Part shown: in pieces, positions 9,645 through 18,930 of the stretch | How positions within the stretch are numbered: position 1 is the first letter of the stretch | How the letters are laid out: every line of letters starts with the position of its first letter | NCBI GenBank assembly: GCA_046233135.1 | Contig: JBJXHN010000002.1 | Coordinates: 682,001 to 746,000, forward strand | Direction: 5' to 3' | Length of the DNA: 64,000 nucleotides | DNA from: JBJXHN01 sp046233135 | GTDB lineage: Bacteria > Pseudomonadota > Alphaproteobacteria > Rhodospirillales > Rhodospirillaceae | The notes under the pieces: generated by a model | The model's input: only the letters and a program-made list of their open reading frames with translations | What the model was told of the DNA's origin: nothing | The model's database searches: none | Translations under genes and position numbers: made by a program

Positions 9645-10826
9645 GTGTTCGATTTCCTGAAGGGCCTGCGGGTCCTGGACCTGACGACCGTCGTCTTGGG
9701 ACCCATGGCCACCCAGATCCTGGGGGACCTGGGGGCCGAAGTGATCAAGGTGGAAGCCCTGGACGGCGACGTCAGCCGCTTTTCCGGCGCCCAGTCCCCC
9801 GACGGCACCGGCGCGCTTTACGCCAACAACAACCGCAACAAGCGCAGCATCGCCCTGGACCTGAAGTCCGACGGCGGCAAGCGGGTGCTGGCCGATCTGG
9901 TGCGCACCGCCGATGTCTTCGTCCACAACATCCGCCCCAAGGCGATCGCCCGTCTGGGCTTTTCGGCCAGCGACGTGCGGGCGCTGAACCCGGCGACGAT
10001 CTACGTCGCCGCCGTCGGCTTCGGCAGTGCCGGACCCTATGCCGGCCGGCCGGCCTATGACGACGTGATCCAGGCCGTCAGCGGCGTGGCCGCCCTGCCG
10101 GCCGAGGTGGGGCGCGATCCGGCCTATGTGCCCAGCATCATCGCCGACAAGATCGCCGCCTTGTATGTGGTCCAGGCGGTTCTGGTCGGGCTGCTGCAGC
10201 GGCACAGCACGGGGCGGGGCCTGAGCAGCGAAGTGCCGATGTTCGAGGCGCTGGTGTCCTTCCTGATGAACGAGCACCTGGGCGAAGCCACCTACAAGAC
10301 CGACGGCACCCCCGGCTACAGCCGCTTGCTGAACCCCAACCGCCGGCCCTATCGCACCGCCGACGGCTGGCTGGCGGTGATGCCCTACAGCGAGGGCCAG
10401 TGGCGGGCGATGCTCGATGCCATGGAGCGCACGGATATCACCTCGGCCGCCTGGTTCCAGTCGGGGGCGGAGCGCAATCGCCGCTCCGAGGAGTTGTACG
10501 GCATCCTCGCCGATGCCCTGACCGCCCGGTCCACGGACGAGTGGATCCCCCTGCTGGAGCACCTGGATGTGCCGCATGCGCGGATCAACGGGTTCGCCGA
10601 GCTGCTGGACGATCCCCATCTGACCGCGCTGGGCTTCTTCGAGCCCACGGATACCATGCCCGGCCGGGTGCGCTCGGTCGGCCAGCCCATCGTGTTCGAG
10701 GATAGGAAGGCCGCCCCCGATCTGCCGCCCCCCGCCCTGGGCGCAGACGGGGACAGCATCCTGCGCAGCCTGGGCATGGACGGGGCGCGGATCGACCAGT
10801 TGCGGGCAACCGGGGTACTGAAGTAG
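9645..10826 (+). CDS. Class III (CaiB/BaiF) CoA-transferase
   Basis: A 393-residue family III CoA-transferase, the usual length. The N-terminal Rossmann part reads LKGLRVLDLTTVVLGPMATQ and LGAEVIKVE; NNRNKRSIALDLKS is the CoA-binding region; GRPAYDDVIQAVSG contains the expected catalytic Asp. The start is a GTG at 9645 with GACGAGGGA just upstream. These enzymes move CoA between carboxylic acids (oxalate, carnitine, mesaconate, bile acids and others), so substrate cannot be read from the sequence. Operon context with IclR, cupin and TRAP suggests activation of the imported acid. Confidence 0.9.
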   Translation: MFDFLKGLRVLDLTTVVLGPMATQILGDLGAEVIKVEALDGDVSRFSGAQSPDGTGALYANNNRNKRSIALDLKSDGGKRVLADLVRTADVFVHNIRPKAIARLGFSASDVRALNPATIYVAAVGFGSAGPYAGRPAYDDVIQAVSGVAALPAEVGRDPAYVPSIIADKIAALYVVQAVLVGLLQRHSTGRGLSSEVPMFEALVSFLMNEHLGEATYKTDGTPGYSRLLNPNRRPYRTADGWLAVMPYSEGQWRAMLDAMERTDITSAAWFQSGAERNRRSEELYGILADALTARSTDEWIPLLEHLDVPHARINGFAELLDDPHLTALGFFEPTDTMPGRVRSVGQPIVFEDRKAAPDLPPPALGADGDSILRSLGMDGARIDQLRATGVLK

Positions 10827-10885
10827 CGGACACCGGCCGCCGCGCGCTATGCTGTCGGTCCCCCAAGCAAGTCGGAGATGCGGTG

Positions 10886-11506
10886 ATGGATGCGGTGACC
10901 TATGCGACGTTCGTCCTGGGATGTTTTGTCCTGGTGGTGGTGCCGGGACCGACGGTGACGGTGATCATCGCCAACAGCCTGCGGTCGGGAACCATCGCCG
11001 GATTGATGAACGTCGCGGGGACCCAGGCCGGGCTGGCGGTGATGCTGGTGCTGCTGGCCTTCGGGCTGGACAGCGTGATGGCCCTGATCGGCGAGTGGTT
11101 CGACGTGCTGCGCTGGGCCGGCGCGGCCTATCTGATCTATCTGGGCATCAAGATGTGGCGCAGCGACGGCCGGCTGGGAGAGCCGGACAAGGCCGCCCGG
11201 GCGGGGTCGCCGGCGCGCTGGTTCCGCCAGGGGGTGCTGGTGATCTGGTCCAACCCCAAGGCCCTGCTGTTCTTCGGCGCCTTCATCCCGCAGTTCGTCG
11301 ATCCCGCCGGTGACCTGTTCGGCCAGACCGTGCTGCTGGGGCTGACCTTCATGGTCGTGGCCACCATTTTCGACAGCCTCTATGCCATCGGCGCGGGCCG
11401 GGCCGGCGCCATGCTGGCCCGCAAGCGCATCCGCCTGCTGGAGCGGGTGGCCGGGTCCTTCCTGATTTCCGGCGGGCTCTGGCTGGCTCTGACGCGCCGG
11501 GCCTGA
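10886..11506 (+). CDS. LysE/RhtB family amino-acid exporter
   Basis: A 206-residue membrane protein with five to six hydrophobic segments. The family motif is VVVPGPTVTVIIANSLRSG at residues 17-35; AGAAYLIYLGIKMWRS follows helix 3, and VIWSNPKALLFFGAFIPQFV is the second conserved signature. Two starts are adjacent, GTG 10883 and ATG 10886; I took the ATG, with GGAGATGCG upstream. LysE-family proteins export amino acids or similar small metabolites. It lies 60 bases after the CoA-transferase and could be co-transcribed or separate. The spacer after it (11526-11541) holds a small perfect hairpin CTGGCG-GCGG-CGCCAG without a T-tract. Confidence 0.88.
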   Translation: MDAVTYATFVLGCFVLVVVPGPTVTVIIANSLRSGTIAGLMNVAGTQAGLAVMLVLLAFGLDSVMALIGEWFDVLRWAGAAYLIYLGIKMWRSDGRLGEPDKAARAGSPARWFRQGVLVIWSNPKALLFFGAFIPQFVDPAGDLFGQTVLLGLTFMVVATIFDSLYAIGAGRAGAMLARKRIRLLERVAGSFLISGGLWLALTRRA

Positions 11507-11626
11507 CCGGCAAGTCCGAGCGGGGCTGGCGGCGGCGCCAGTAATCGGCGGGGCGGAGCGTATTGGAGGACAGGTGCCCCGCATCGGGCGCCGTTCCGCG
11601 CTTCCCGCAAGAAAGGCCCGCGACCC

Positions 11627-13642
11627 ATGAGCCTGCCCCTGTCCCAGGACCTCGTCCGCCTGCTCGGCCCCTGCCGCATTCTTCATGCCTGGGCGCCCGA
11701 TACCGCCCTTGTCGCCGAACTGCTGCTGAGCGGCTGCGATGCCTGGGCGTGGAGAGGGCCGGGAGCCGGCCCGGACGCCGAACCACCGGATGGCCATCCC
11801 CGCTGGCTGTCCGCGATGTCGTGCCGCAAGGCGGCCTTCGACGTGGTGCTGGTGGAGTCCGGCGGGGTGGGAGAGCCGCTGCCCGATCTCTCCGCCCTGT
11901 TCGCCCGGGTGGAAGAGCCTCCGGTGCTGGCGATCAAGGCGCCCGGGGCCAACCGTCCGGTGATCGAGGGACCGCTGTTCGACGCCGGCTGGCGGCGCCA
12001 CCCCGCGGGCATGACGCTGGATCAGTACGGCCGGATGAGCGATCAGGCGATGGCCGGGCTGGCCGTTTACGAACGGGTTCCGCCCTCGGCGCGGGCGGCC
12101 TGGAGCGTGGCGGATCTGCAAGCGGACCGACCCCTGCATATGGATATGCTGCGCGAGGGCGGTCCCCGGGCGGATGCCCATGTGGCGCGCTACGCCCTGG
12201 CCGCGACCTATGTGCGCAAAGGGGATCTGGTGCTGGATTGCGCCTGCGGCCCGGGCTATGGCGCGGCGGTGATGGCCAGCCTGGCACCGGGCGGCCAGGT
12301 GATCGGCATTGACGGCGATCCCGGCGCCATCGCCTATGCCCGGGCCAATTACGACGGTCCTGGCCTGTCCTATCGGGTTGGGGATGCTGCCCTGCTGGAT
12401 GACATTCCCGACGCCTCGGTGGACCTGATCGTGTCCATGGAGACCATCGAGCATGTGAAAGACTGGCTGGCCACCGTGCGGACGTTCCGCCGGGTGCTGA
12501 AGCCCGATGGCCGGCTGATCGCCAGCGTGCCCGACCGCTGGGTGGATGAAACGGAGACGGACCCCAATCCCCACCATTTCCATGCGTTCGACTGGGACAC
12601 GTTCTCCGGCGCCCTGGGGGATCTGTTCATCCTGGAAAAGCGCTACACCCAGACCGCGCCGGGTGGCGTCAAGCTGCAACGGGCACCACGCCGCCTGCAC
12701 GAGGTCCCGCTGAACGCCGACGTTACCGCCGAATGGCTGATCGCCGTGGCCGCCGTGAACCCGCTGGAGGACGGAGCGGGATTTCGCGCGGCCTACCGCC
12801 ATCCCGCTTTCGATGACGCCCTGACGGCCCGCAGGATGCCGGCGGTGGATTTCGCCGGCGGCTACGACAACCCCTATCTCTACCGCCCCCTGGTGCAGGT
12901 GGGCGAGCGGCTGCGCGATAGGGACCTGCTGGTCCGCTTCGCCTCCCTGACCGCCACCGTGGCGCGGGATGGCTCGCCGGACAAGGGGGCGGCCCTCTGC
13001 GTTCTGGGCTATCGGGTTTTGGAGCAGCGCAACGAACACGCGGCGGCAGATGTGCTGGAGATGATCGCCGCCCATATGGAGGCCGCCTCGGCCGAGGGTG
13101 AGGCCGGGACGGAGGCCGAAAATCCCCACGGTCTGCGCTGGCGGCTGTCCCTGGCCTTTCTGGCCGGCCGCCTGTCCTCCCTGCGGGGGGATCGCCGCTC
13201 GGCGGTGACCTGGTTCGAGACGGCCGCCGCCCTGGATTGGCGGGTCTTCTCGCCGCTGATCGCCACCAAGGTGGTGGCCGCCCACTACCACCGGGCCGCC
13301 CTGCTGCTTGCCGACGACGACCGGGACGGCGCCCGCGCGGCCTTCGAACAGGGGCTGGCCTGCTGCCTGGAGGTGCTGCGCCGCGACCCGCTGGAGGTGG
13401 TGGGGGACCCCGCCCATCCGGTGCCCTTCGGTTTGCCGGAACTGGCGGAGATCGCCGACATGGGCGGGCAATGCGCCATGGCCATCGCCAGCCTGCCCCT
13501 GCTGGAGCGGGACCGGGGGCTGTTCTGGCGGCAGATCGATGTGAAGCGCTTCGGCCTGATGACCTGGGCGCAGGACATGGAACGGGCCTGCGACCACCTG
13601 AAACAACGCTCCGCCCGGACCCTGCGGATTGCGGCCGAATAG
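11627..13642 (+). CDS. Large protein with a class I SAM-dependent methyltransferase domain
   Basis: A 671-residue protein. Residues 1-180 match no family I recognise. Residues about 185-310 are a class I methyltransferase: motif I is LVLDCACGPGYGAAVMA, followed by VIGIDGDPGAIAYARANY, VDLIVSMETIEHVKDW and FRRVLKPDGRLIASVPD. The remaining 360 residues look helical and repeat-like (for example LRGDRRSAVTWFETAAALDW), possibly TPR-like. It converges with the HAD protein across 27 bases and lies beside the flagellar genes. Large methyltransferases of this type occur next to flagellin and glycan genes, so modification of a flagellin sugar is a reasonable inference, not shown by the sequence. Confidence 0.82.
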   Translation: MSLPLSQDLVRLLGPCRILHAWAPDTALVAELLLSGCDAWAWRGPGAGPDAEPPDGHPRWLSAMSCRKAAFDVVLVESGGVGEPLPDLSALFARVEEPPVLAIKAPGANRPVIEGPLFDAGWRRHPAGMTLDQYGRMSDQAMAGLAVYERVPPSARAAWSVADLQADRPLHMDMLREGGPRADAHVARYALAATYVRKGDLVLDCACGPGYGAAVMASLAPGGQVIGIDGDPGAIAYARANYDGPGLSYRVGDAALLDDIPDASVDLIVSMETIEHVKDWLATVRTFRRVLKPDGRLIASVPDRWVDETETDPNPHHFHAFDWDTFSGALGDLFILEKRYTQTAPGGVKLQRAPRRLHEVPLNADVTAEWLIAVAAVNPLEDGAGFRAAYRHPAFDDALTARRMPAVDFAGGYDNPYLYRPLVQVGERLRDRDLLVRFASLTATVARDGSPDKGAALCVLGYRVLEQRNEHAAADVLEMIAAHMEAASAEGEAGTEAENPHGLRWRLSLAFLAGRLSSLRGDRRSAVTWFETAAALDWRVFSPLIATKVVAAHYHRAALLLADDDRDGARAAFEQGLACCLEVLRRDPLEVVGDPAHPVPFGLPELAEIADMGGQCAMAIASLPLLERDRGLFWRQIDVKRFGLMTWAQDMERACDHLKQRSARTLRIAAE

Positions 13643-13669
13643 GGCGGAGCCGGGGGGACGGGAAAAGGC

Positions 13670-16252
13670 TCAGGGGGCCTCGTCGGGGCTGATGGCCAGT
13701 GGCCGGTGGCCGTCGAGGGGAGCGATGGTCACGGTCACCACGCTGACCCGCCCGGGACCGGCCAGCTCTGTCACCGGAACCACCAGATAGCCCCCCGCTG
13801 CCGACGCTTCAGATCCGTCCTCTGCTGACATCTGGCGGATCAGGTCGCCGTCCAGCAGCAGCCCCGACGCCTGGAGGGCGGGGATGGGAATCTCCCGGGG
13901 GCTGATGTCGGCGATGGCCTGCGCGGGATCGGCGCCATGGCTCAGGGTCAGGCTGCGCACCAGACCCCGGCCGGGCAGGGCATCGGCGGGCAGGGCGAGG
14001 GCGGAAACCCCGCTGCCGCCGGGCAGGGGCACCCGCACCCGGATGTCCCCATGGGGGGTGCGCAAGGCCGATACGGTCAGGGGGATGACGGTCCCCCCCT
14101 GCACCAGACGCACGGTCACCGGCCCCGTCTCCACATCCCCCAGCAGATCGCCGGGCGCCTGTTCCGCCGCGAACAGGGTGTAGAGGTGGCTGTGGAGCGG
14201 TGACAGCGCGGCAAAACCGGCCGCAGGCCACATGGCGCTGGAGGCGGCGGCGAAAGCGCTGACCAGCGGCTGGCTTTCGGTCAGCCGCCGGGTGGCGGGC
14301 GGGTCGACCATGGGGATCACCCGGTCCGTCCCCAGGTTGATGTCATGGCCCAGGCCGCCGAACAGCAGGATCTCTTCGTCGGTGGGCTGCATCAGGGCGC
14401 GGGACAGCACCGCTGCCGCCCAGGCGGCGGCCATCTGCGGGGCGTCCTGCGGCGTGTTCTCCGGCGCCGTACCGTCCAGCGCCATACTGTCCAGCGCCGT
14501 ACCGTCCAGGGCGGCCAGGGCGCGCGCGCAGAGCAGCGCGCCTTCCCGCAGGTCGTGGCAGAGAGCCAGGTTTTCCGGCGCGCGGGTGTCGGCCTCGCGC
14601 ACCACCGTGCCGTCGGACAGGTAGTGGGACACGGTACCTGTCGGCGCACAGCAGATCTGCTCCAGCAGCGAGACGTTGTTCAGCAAGGCCCGCTTGGCAT
14701 GGGGCAGCAGGGTCGCACTGCCGATGAAGCCGGTGGCGGAATGGCCGTCGGGCTCTTCGGTGAGGGCTTCGTCGCGGGTCAGCAGGTAGCAGCCGTGCAG
14801 GGTGATCTCCAGTCCCTCGGCGGCCAGGGCGCTGCGCATGGCCCGCTGAACCGTGCCCGAATAGCCCAGGTCCACCAGCACCAGGTCGGTCAGCGTGTCG
14901 AACTCCGGCAGGGTGGCGCGCAGATGGGCAAGCAGCCCGGCCCGGGCGGTGCGGACCATGGCGGCCACCTGCGGACCGGACAGCAGTCCGGGCAGATCGC
15001 GGGCGAAGACGGACCCGGCGACCGTGCCGCCCCGCTGCTTCCGAAAGTAGCGCACCAGGGATTTGGGCGGGGTCTTGAACAGGCTTTCCACATGGGCCAG
15101 GGTCACCCGCCGGGCACCGGAAAAGAAGGTGGCCAGATTGTCCGGATCCGTGGCCGAGGCGGCCAGGGCCACCCGCCGGTTGACCTCCAGGTAGGCGGTG
15201 GATACGGCGGGCGGCAGGCGTTTGGTGAGTCCCTGGACCAGATGGGGCAAGGATCCGTCACGGGCCAGAAAGGCCACGGCCAGTTTGCCGCCTGTTTCCC
15301 GGCAGGCGGCGGCGCGGGCGGTGACCTCGGCGGCCAGGAAGCGATCGAAGGCGTCCAGTACCGGCCCCACCACCTCTGCCCCGTAACGCATGGCCGCCGT
15401 GGCGTCGGCGGGCAGAGCTTTCGCCGCCAGCCGTCGCCGGGTGCGGGCGCCGCCGTCCAGGCGGTTGGCGGGGGCGAGGGGCGCGCAGAGCAGGTCGAAC
15501 AGCGCCGATTCCCGCTGGAACAGGGCCGCCAGCCGGGGCGTGGCCTGGGGAAAGGGTTCGGCGGTCATGCCCAGCTTGCGGGACGGGCGGATATCCGCCT
15601 TGGGGCTGTCGCCGGTGTGGACGGCGGCCGCTGCCGGGATGGCCTGCTCCCGCAAGTAGATCTCGAACAGGCCCCGGGATTTGCCGACCCCGTGATCGCA
15701 GGAGGCATACAGGAAATCCCACGTCACGTCCGCCGGCAGGCAGCCCCGCAGCAGGGCCGACAGGCGGTCGGCCGGCCAGTAGGTGTCCGACAGGAAGCCG
15801 ACGCGCGCACCCTGGGTCCGGGCCTGGCGCAGGCGTGCCACCATCCGGGGATTGGCGACGCAGAGGGTCTGCTCGGCCTGCCATTCCGCCGCGACCAGGG
15901 CGGGGCGGTCGGCCGCGCGCAGGCCCAGGGCCGTGACGGGAAAGGCGTCGTAGATGGCCGTGATGTCCACCTCTGCCGGGCGGCCGCGTTCCCGGGCGCG
16001 AATGCGGGCCATGTGTTCGGCCTGGATGCGCTGCTGCACGAAGACTTCGCGCAGGCGGCGGTGGCTGGCGGGAACGGGGGCGAGGGCGAAGGCCAGCTCG
16101 TAGACGCCGAGCGGATCGGTGCAGCGGCGCAGCAGCATAGTGTCGAAGACGTCGAAGGAAACGGCGATCGGGGAGGGGGGCGCCGGAACCGGAGAGGAGC
16201 GGGGCGGGGAAGGCTTCGTCGGGTCCGGGCGGTGCGGCGTGTCGATATGCAT
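13670..16252 (-). CDS. Large HAD-superfamily protein (COG5610-like) next to flagellar genes
   Basis: An 860-residue protein. Residues 30-215 form a HAD domain: motif I is SFDVFDTMLLRR, motif II GFLSDTYWP, motif III GVGKSRGLFE, motif IV HTGDSPKADIRPSRKLG. A second conserved region, LAVAFLARDGSLPHLVQGL then YLEVNRRVALAAS, is typical of large predicted HAD hydrolases found in polysaccharide loci. Residues 590-605 come from a 15-base repeat (ALDGT-ALDSM-ALDGT). The C-terminal 250 residues look like a beta-rich domain of unknown role. The ATG at 16252 is preceded by GGGGAG; an in-frame TTG 15 bases earlier falls inside that signal. Probably involved in surface or flagellar glycan metabolism, by context only. 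Confidence 0.78.
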   Translation of the reverse strand: MHIDTPHRPDPTKPSPPRSSPVPAPPSPIAVSFDVFDTMLLRRCTDPLGVYELAFALAPVPASHRRLREVFVQQRIQAEHMARIRARERGRPAEVDITAIYDAFPVTALGLRAADRPALVAAEWQAEQTLCVANPRMVARLRQARTQGARVGFLSDTYWPADRLSALLRGCLPADVTWDFLYASCDHGVGKSRGLFEIYLREQAIPAAAAVHTGDSPKADIRPSRKLGMTAEPFPQATPRLAALFQRESALFDLLCAPLAPANRLDGGARTRRRLAAKALPADATAAMRYGAEVVGPVLDAFDRFLAAEVTARAAACRETGGKLAVAFLARDGSLPHLVQGLTKRLPPAVSTAYLEVNRRVALAASATDPDNLATFFSGARRVTLAHVESLFKTPPKSLVRYFRKQRGGTVAGSVFARDLPGLLSGPQVAAMVRTARAGLLAHLRATLPEFDTLTDLVLVDLGYSGTVQRAMRSALAAEGLEITLHGCYLLTRDEALTEEPDGHSATGFIGSATLLPHAKRALLNNVSLLEQICCAPTGTVSHYLSDGTVVREADTRAPENLALCHDLREGALLCARALAALDGTALDSMALDGTAPENTPQDAPQMAAAWAAAVLSRALMQPTDEEILLFGGLGHDINLGTDRVIPMVDPPATRRLTESQPLVSAFAAASSAMWPAAGFAALSPLHSHLYTLFAAEQAPGDLLGDVETGPVTVRLVQGGTVIPLTVSALRTPHGDIRVRVPLPGGSGVSALALPADALPGRGLVRSLTLSHGADPAQAIADISPREIPIPALQASGLLLDGDLIRQMSAEDGSEASAAGGYLVVPVTELAGPGRVSVVTVTIAPLDGHRPLAISPDEAP
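14469..14513. repeat. 15-base tandem repeat, three copies, inside the HAD gene
   Basis: Units at 14469-14483, 14484-14498 and 14499-14513 share the core TGTCCAGCGCC/CGTCCAGCGCC with few changes. Read on the minus strand they add ALDGT, ALDSM and ALDGT. The unit length is a multiple of three, so copy number can change without shifting the frame. Confidence 0.8.
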
Positions 16253-16276
16253 GGCGGCGCTCCCCAAGGCGTGATC

Positions 16277-17185
16277 TTAAAGGTAGTCCATCAGCGACAG
16301 GTTCAGGAAAGAGGACAGGGCGGAATAGGACGCCTGCAGCACCACCTCTTCCTCCGACGCCTTGACGGTGGCTTGGGCGACGTCGACTTCGTTGATGTTG
16401 GCCAGGGCGCTTTCGGCGAACAGCTGGAATTCGGTCTGCTGGTCGATCAGGGTGGACAGCCGGTCGGACTGGGTCGACAGGGTTTCCTGCGCCGCGCCCA
16501 TGCCGGAGATGGCATCATCCAGCAAGTCATAGGCGTCTTGCAGGGCGGTCAGGTCGACCGGATCGGTGGTCATGTCGGCCAGCATGGACAAGCCGCGCAG
16601 GGCCTGTTCGAACGCCGCATCATCGGCGGTGATGCCGTAGTCCAGGCCGTTGCCGCCATCCACCATCAGGGTCGCGCCGGCGGCGCTGCCCTGATAGTAG
16701 GCGCTGTCGGCGGTGGCGGGGTCGGCCAGCGGGTCATACGCCGCGTCGTTCAGATCCACCGGCGCGGTGCTGCCGCCCGCACCGGCAAAGACGTAGGCGC
16801 CGGCGAAATCCGTGTTCATCAGGTCGGCGATGTCGTCCAGCCACGAGGCGGCCGCGCGTTTCAGGGTATCGGTGGTGTCGGTGGTTCCGTCGATCGCCGC
16901 CGTGATGTCCGCCTGGGCGGCGGTCAGGATATCCACCATGCTGCCCAGCGCACCATAGGCCACTTCGACCGACGACTGGGCGGCTTCGGCCTGGGATGTC
17001 AGGTGTTCCGAGGCGCTGAGGTCGCTGGACAGGCTGACCATGGTGCCCGCCAGTCCGTCCAGGCCGGACAGGGAGCTGCTTTTGAGGCCGGAGGACTGCT
17101 GGGCCAGGGCTTCGTTGTAGCGGGCCTGGACATCCATGGTCTGGGCCAGCAGCACGGCGTTCATGCCGGAGGTGGAGACGCGCAT
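16277..17185 (-). CDS. flgL: Flagellar hook-filament junction protein FlgL
   Basis: A 302-residue flagellin-like junction protein. The N-terminal helix (MRVSTSGMNAVLLAQTMDVQ, then YNEALAQQSSGLKSSSLS) and the C-terminal helix (LFAESALANINEVDVAQATV, then ASYSALSSFLNLSLMDYL) pair as in flagellin; the middle is Asp/Ala/Gly-rich. Length is normal for FlgL. It is the last gene of the flgD-flgE-x-flgN-flgK-flgL operon, 11 bases after flgK. It lies outside the cell, between FlgK and the filament. Like its neighbours the exposed part is strongly acidic. Confidence 0.92.
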   Translation of the reverse strand: MRVSTSGMNAVLLAQTMDVQARYNEALAQQSSGLKSSSLSGLDGLAGTMVSLSSDLSASEHLTSQAEAAQSSVEVAYGALGSMVDILTAAQADITAAIDGTTDTTDTLKRAAASWLDDIADLMNTDFAGAYVFAGAGGSTAPVDLNDAAYDPLADPATADSAYYQGSAAGATLMVDGGNGLDYGITADDAAFEQALRGLSMLADMTTDPVDLTALQDAYDLLDDAISGMGAAQETLSTQSDRLSTLIDQQTEFQLFAESALANINEVDVAQATVKASEEEVVLQASYSALSSFLNLSLMDYL

Positions 17186-17196
17186 GGCGACTGTTC

Positions 17197-18918
17197 CTAG
17201 TTCAGCATGCCGATCAGGGTATCGAACATGTCTCTGGCGGTGGAAATGACCTGCGAAGCCATGGTGTAGGACTGCTCGTAGACCAGCAGGTTGGCCGTTT
17301 CCTCGTCCACGTTGACCCCGTAGGCGTTGGTGAAGGTGGTGGCGAGGGCGGCACGGGTGGATTCCGAACTGTCGGCGGTGTCCGAAGCGGCGTCCGTCCG
17401 GTCGGCCAGGTCGTCGACTACGGCCGCGACCTGGTTGACCGGGCTGCGGGTGGCGGTGGACAGATCGGCCGCCCCTTCGAACGTCATCGGGCCGTCCAGG
17501 GTCGCCCAGACCGCTTGCAGGCCGTCGGTCACGCCGCTGCTCACGGCGACATCGCCGACCGTGGTGCCGGCGGGAACTGCCTGGGGCACGCCCTGCGTCG
17601 ACAGGGTGCCGGAGACCGCGATGTCCGAGGCGCCGGAGCCGGTCAGCAGGGTGTTGATTCCCAGGTGATGGGCGACGCTGGCGCCATCCGACGGGACCGT
17701 GCCGTCCCCGGTCAGGATGACCCCCTCGCCGGCGTCATCGGCGGTGATCGACAGGGTGCCGTCACCGGTCAGGCTGGCGGAAACGCCCGGAACACTGTCT
17801 ATGGCATCGATCAGGTCCTGGTAGGTGGACAGGGTCGACAGGTCGATGTCCGTCGATCCGGTGACCGTGCCGTCGGCATCGGTGGTCAGGATGGTCAGGG
17901 TGCCGCTGCCGCCGAAGCTGTCGCTGGCGGTGATGGGGGTGGACCCTGTCAGGCTGTTCGGCGCGGGGACCGGAGAGGCGGCGCTGGAGGCGGCGTTCAC
18001 GGCATCCATCACCGTGGTGGCGAAGGCATCCAGTTCGGCCTGAAGGTCCGGCAGCTCTTCGTCGCGCAGGGTGATCAAGGCGCCCAACGCGCCGCCGCCG
18101 AGCTTGCCGGTGACATCCTTGCCGTCCACCGTGATGCCGTCCAGGGTGCCGTCCTCGTAGGAGGCCGCCGAGGTCATCGTGCCTTCCGGGGCATAGGACA
18201 GCGCGTGCACCGACGAGGTCAGCAGCGCCGTGCCGCCGGAGGAATAGACATGCAGGGTGCCGGTGGAGGTGGTGTAGTAGGTTATGTCCACATAGCCGGA
18301 CAGCTCTTCCAGGGCGACGCGCTGCTGATCCAGCAGATCGGCGGTGCTTTGGCCGGCGGCCGCGGTCAGGGTGATCTGGTCGTTGAGCTCGTCCAGCTGG
18401 TGCAGCAGGCTGTTGATGGACTCGACCGTTTCCCCGATGGCGTCGTCGGCACTGGCGCGGGCGGCCTGCACGGCGTCGGAGGCGGAATTGAGCGCGCTGG
18501 CCCAGTCGTCCAGGGCGCTGATCACATCTTCCTGCGCGGCGGTGTCGCCACCGGCGGCGATGGCGTCGGACAGGGCGGTCATCAAGGCGGTGGTCGTGCT
18601 TTCCAGGGCCGTGCCGTCCTCGGTGGTGCCGATGGCCGACAGGACGGATTCCAGGTAGCGGGCGATGGTTTCGTCGTAGGCGGCCGTCGAGGTGGCATCC
18701 ATCACCTCGGCCATCAGCGCCTTGTCGACCGCGTTGCCCACACCGACGATGGTGACCCCGGTGGCCTGTCCCCCGACCGTGGTGGTGGCGATGGTCGCGG
18801 ACTTGGTGGTGTAGCCGACGGTGTTGGCATTGGTGATGTTGGACGAGGTGACGGAAATCGCGGCCTGGGATGTCAGCAGGCCACTGGTGGCGGTGTTGAT
18901 GATGCCCGAGATCGACAT
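17197..18918 (-). CDS. flgK: Flagellar hook-associated protein FlgK
   Basis: A 573-residue hook-filament junction protein. The N-terminal rod/hook motif is SGIINTATSGLLTSQAAISV, then NITNANTVGYTTKS; SINSLLHQLDELNDQI and LLDQQRVALEELSGYVDI are the conserved FlgK core; the C-terminus NLLVYEQSYTMASQVISTAR, then DMFDTLIGML is the matching flagellar C-terminal helix. It is secreted through the flagellar export apparatus and first caps the hook. The gene sits between flgN-like and flgL. Acidic and Thr/Ala-rich, with few basic residues in the central part. Confidence 0.95.
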   Translation of the reverse strand: MSISGIINTATSGLLTSQAAISVTSSNITNANTVGYTTKSATIATTTVGGQATGVTIVGVGNAVDKALMAEVMDATSTAAYDETIARYLESVLSAIGTTEDGTALESTTTALMTALSDAIAAGGDTAAQEDVISALDDWASALNSASDAVQAARASADDAIGETVESINSLLHQLDELNDQITLTAAAGQSTADLLDQQRVALEELSGYVDITYYTTSTGTLHVYSSGGTALLTSSVHALSYAPEGTMTSAASYEDGTLDGITVDGKDVTGKLGGGALGALITLRDEELPDLQAELDAFATTVMDAVNAASSAASPVPAPNSLTGSTPITASDSFGGSGTLTILTTDADGTVTGSTDIDLSTLSTYQDLIDAIDSVPGVSASLTGDGTLSITADDAGEGVILTGDGTVPSDGASVAHHLGINTLLTGSGASDIAVSGTLSTQGVPQAVPAGTTVGDVAVSSGVTDGLQAVWATLDGPMTFEGAADLSTATRSPVNQVAAVVDDLADRTDAASDTADSSESTRAALATTFTNAYGVNVDEETANLLVYEQSYTMASQVISTARDMFDTLIGMLN

Positions 18919-18930
18919 GGTGGCGGCCTC

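Noticed and set aside
9645..10826. CoA-transferase as formyl-CoA:oxalate CoA-transferase, linked to the OFA transporter and formate dehydrogenase
   Set aside because: It lies over 50 kb from those genes, sits in a different operon, and no oxalyl-CoA decarboxylase is present; family membership alone does not fix the substrate.
14345..17200. A 951-codon open frame on the plus strand over the HAD, flgL and flgK genes
   Set aside because: Gly/Gln/Arg-rich translation with no domain motifs; it is a shadow of the GC-rich minus-strand genes, which have clear families.
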